NCBI GenBank assembly: GCA_003508835.1
Contig: PUFA01000081.1
Span: 7,936,001 to 8,000,000 of the forward strand
Reading direction: 5' to 3'
Source: Eonycteris spelaea
Lineage: Eukaryota; Chordata; Mammalia; Chiroptera; Pteropodidae
Length of the DNA: 64,000 nt
Positions 62,179 to 64,000 of the stretch are shown in pieces (position 1 is the first letter of the stretch; each line of letters opens with the position of its first letter). The notes under the pieces are model-generated. The model had not been told where the DNA came from and ran no database searches. It was given only the letters and a program-made list of their open reading frames with translations. Both the position numbers and the translations under genes were made by a program.

Positions 62179-64000
62179 ATTGGAAAATGACTAGCCTTGT
62201 CCACAGGGAGCCTGAAATAGCCTCAGTCAAGATGCTACCCCCAGAGCAAGAGCCTGTGCCAAGGGCCTGGGCACCACTTGCTTTAGAGTTGGGGACAGTG
62301 AGGCCCAATGGGGTAGTTGACTGTCAGAAAGTTACCACTACAGTGTCTGTAGTCAAATCTAAAATACTTCAGAGACGACAATGTAATATGAACTTGTGTT
62401 CGTGTGCAAGCTCCAGCTCCAGAAGAGTTATCAGTAGATGAATCTGGAATGCACAGTCTAGGAGTGGCCAGCTGACCTTCTCCCCAGGAAGGCCTCCCTG
62501 GCTCCAGAAGCCGCTAGGACGAGAGCTTCCTTTATATTTAGTGTTGATCAACACTAGAGACTTTGCTGATTAACATAATGACTGTTATAAAAATAAATGG
62601 GTTTTCGGAGGTGAAATCAGTGGTTTCTTAGCCAACTTAATGGATGCTAGAAACAGGCATTTGTTGATGAACTTGATGAGATTCAGAATATATAGCCTGG
62701 CTAAGACATTTTAGCAATGCTCCCTCCCCTGGTATGAGAGAAAGGAGAAAGAATCCAGGGAGCCCCTGGGAAGGCACTCCAAGCTGGTCCCTGTGGATCT
62801 GCATCCGACAATCGACAATCTATGCAGGTGATTCTGATTGCCTGACAGGGACTCTAACGGTTGTAGAATACAGCTCTGGAACATTCTTATGTCTGCCTCG
62901 AATTTATAATTTAATAACATGGTGCATGAACTGTTTGGAGCTTGCTTGCTCATAGTAGTTGCTTATTAAATGTATCATGGGTGCAGAATTCTGCCTGTGG
63001 CTTGCTTTCATTACAACCTGGTAGCAAGACTGTGGCGAAGCAACAAATCCTCCCTTGGTCCTAATTGTTAGCCAGGGCCACCATTCACCGAAAAGAACCT
63101 CAATTGGGCATTTCAGATTGGCTTAGGTCTTTGTTGCAATAATGGCTCAAGGCTTCAGTGAGCCTGGAATCAGGTCTCCTGATTGTGGCTCCTGTCAGTT
63201 GGGAGGGGCCCAGAGACAGCTCTGCCACCTCCCTAAAGGCATCTTGATCCCTCCAAGTCCCACGCCTGGCCCCTGGCCAGAGCCATTTGTCTAGCGAAAG
63301 TGATGGCTGGGGAAAAGCAGGGCAAAGGTGAAAAAAGCCTTGGGCTGCCTGAATCCATTAGAGACAGCTCTGCTTGTGATCCACCTTCTTTGGGTTCTGT
63401 AGCCACCTGAAGGCTTCCCCTCTATGACTCAAACTCCAGACACAGGCTGCCCTCTCCCTCCCTAGCCTGTCTGGGAATTTCCTACTTCCCTACTGTGAAC
63501 AAGGATACAAGTTCATATCACAAAGACTGAGAGCCTGGGAGGCAGGAAGTCGAAAGGGGAGAAGGGAACAAATCTACTTCTCACCAACATACCCCATGCC
63601 CACCTGGATTAATAGCACAGGTGCTTGGTAAAGAAAATGTTCCTGCTGCATGCTGAGAAGTGCAGCTTTGGGTGGGCATCTGGAAGAGCCCGGGAAGATG
63701 TTCCAGAAGATACTTCCACTCCAAGGCTCAGAGAGGCCAGCAGGAACACTGAGGACCTGGGGCCACGATGGATGAGCTGCCCTCTGACAGGCTGCTGAAC
63801 TTGGAGCTGCCTTGCCACCTGATATATTCCCTCAGGCTACATGGAAATGCTCCCTCTCCCCTTTGGGAAGATGTTGCCAGGAGGCCCTCTGCCCCTTCCC
63901 CAGATGGCCTCAGGGGAGCCCCCCAGTAATGACCTTGATAAAACATCTTTACATTGACTTTTCTCCTTTTACATCACACCTTCTTTCTCCCCACTTGCTG

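Larger units (their letters stand above)
34250..64000. other. Intergenic sequence downstream of SLC6A1
   Basis: No exon, RNA gene or processed gene copy was recognised in these roughly 30 kb apart from the repeats listed separately. Unlisted stretches longer than 300 bases (for example 35000-35900, 39070-39900, 40050-41490, 58060-59600 and 62180-64000) show only unremarkable single-copy-like sequence. In human, HRH1 is the next gene on this side, but its coding exon is not here. Confidence 0.75.

Noticed and set aside
34250..64000. HRH1 (the next gene in human) within the window
   Set aside because: No histamine H1 receptor coding sequence was seen. In human the gap is larger than the sequence available here.

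Overview
The window is nuclear DNA from a placental mammal. It has spliced GT-AG exons, very many ancient MIR and L2 repeats, L1 and MLT1 fragments, and no operon-like gene packing. The only protein-coding gene I can support is SLC6A1, encoding the sodium- and chloride-dependent GABA transporter GAT-1, on the + strand. All 14 coding exons can be read (16200-31996). They join in frame to 600 codons (599 residues plus stop), the length of GAT-1 in other mammals. I saw no Alu, B1/B2, BovA/BovB or CHR-2, carnivore tRNA-Lys SINE, bat Ves or typical equine ERE copy. This argues against primates, rodents, ruminants, whales and carnivores. The L1 3' ends look laurasiatherian to me, but I cannot name the species.

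Layout. Positions 1 to about 16107 lack coding sequence and are most likely intronic or upstream sequence of SLC6A1, whose first non-coding exon and promoter should lie upstream of the window. This part holds MIR, L2 and MER5-like relics, a CT-rich pentanucleotide array (5187-5292), a local CpG cluster (12790-13095) and one possible non-coding exon (14869-14931). From 16108 to about 34240 lies the rest of the transcript: the exon with the ATG, 13 further coding exons, and a roughly 2.2 kb 3'UTR ending at an AATAAA at 34219-34224. The introns hold many L2 and MIR copies, a 100-bp GC/AC alternating tract (19091-19190), an 18-bp x 3 minisatellite, a CACGCC cluster and an odd CCAAT-bearing imperfect tandem array (29380-29587).

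From about 34250 to 64000 the sequence is intergenic as far as I can see. In human, HRH1 follows SLC6A1 after a long gap, and none of its coding sequence is visible here. The stretch contains L2, MIR, L1, MER5-like and MLT1 repeats and several simple-repeat arrays. The clearest structure is an L1 (59926-62178) split by a 1216-bp LTR-like insertion with TG...CA ends and a CTCA target duplication. A few AT-rich, apparently non-repetitive blocks could be cis-regulatory, but that is inference.

I found no evidence of a novel biological system. The observations listed are mostly structural or regulatory curiosities around a well-known neuronal transporter gene.
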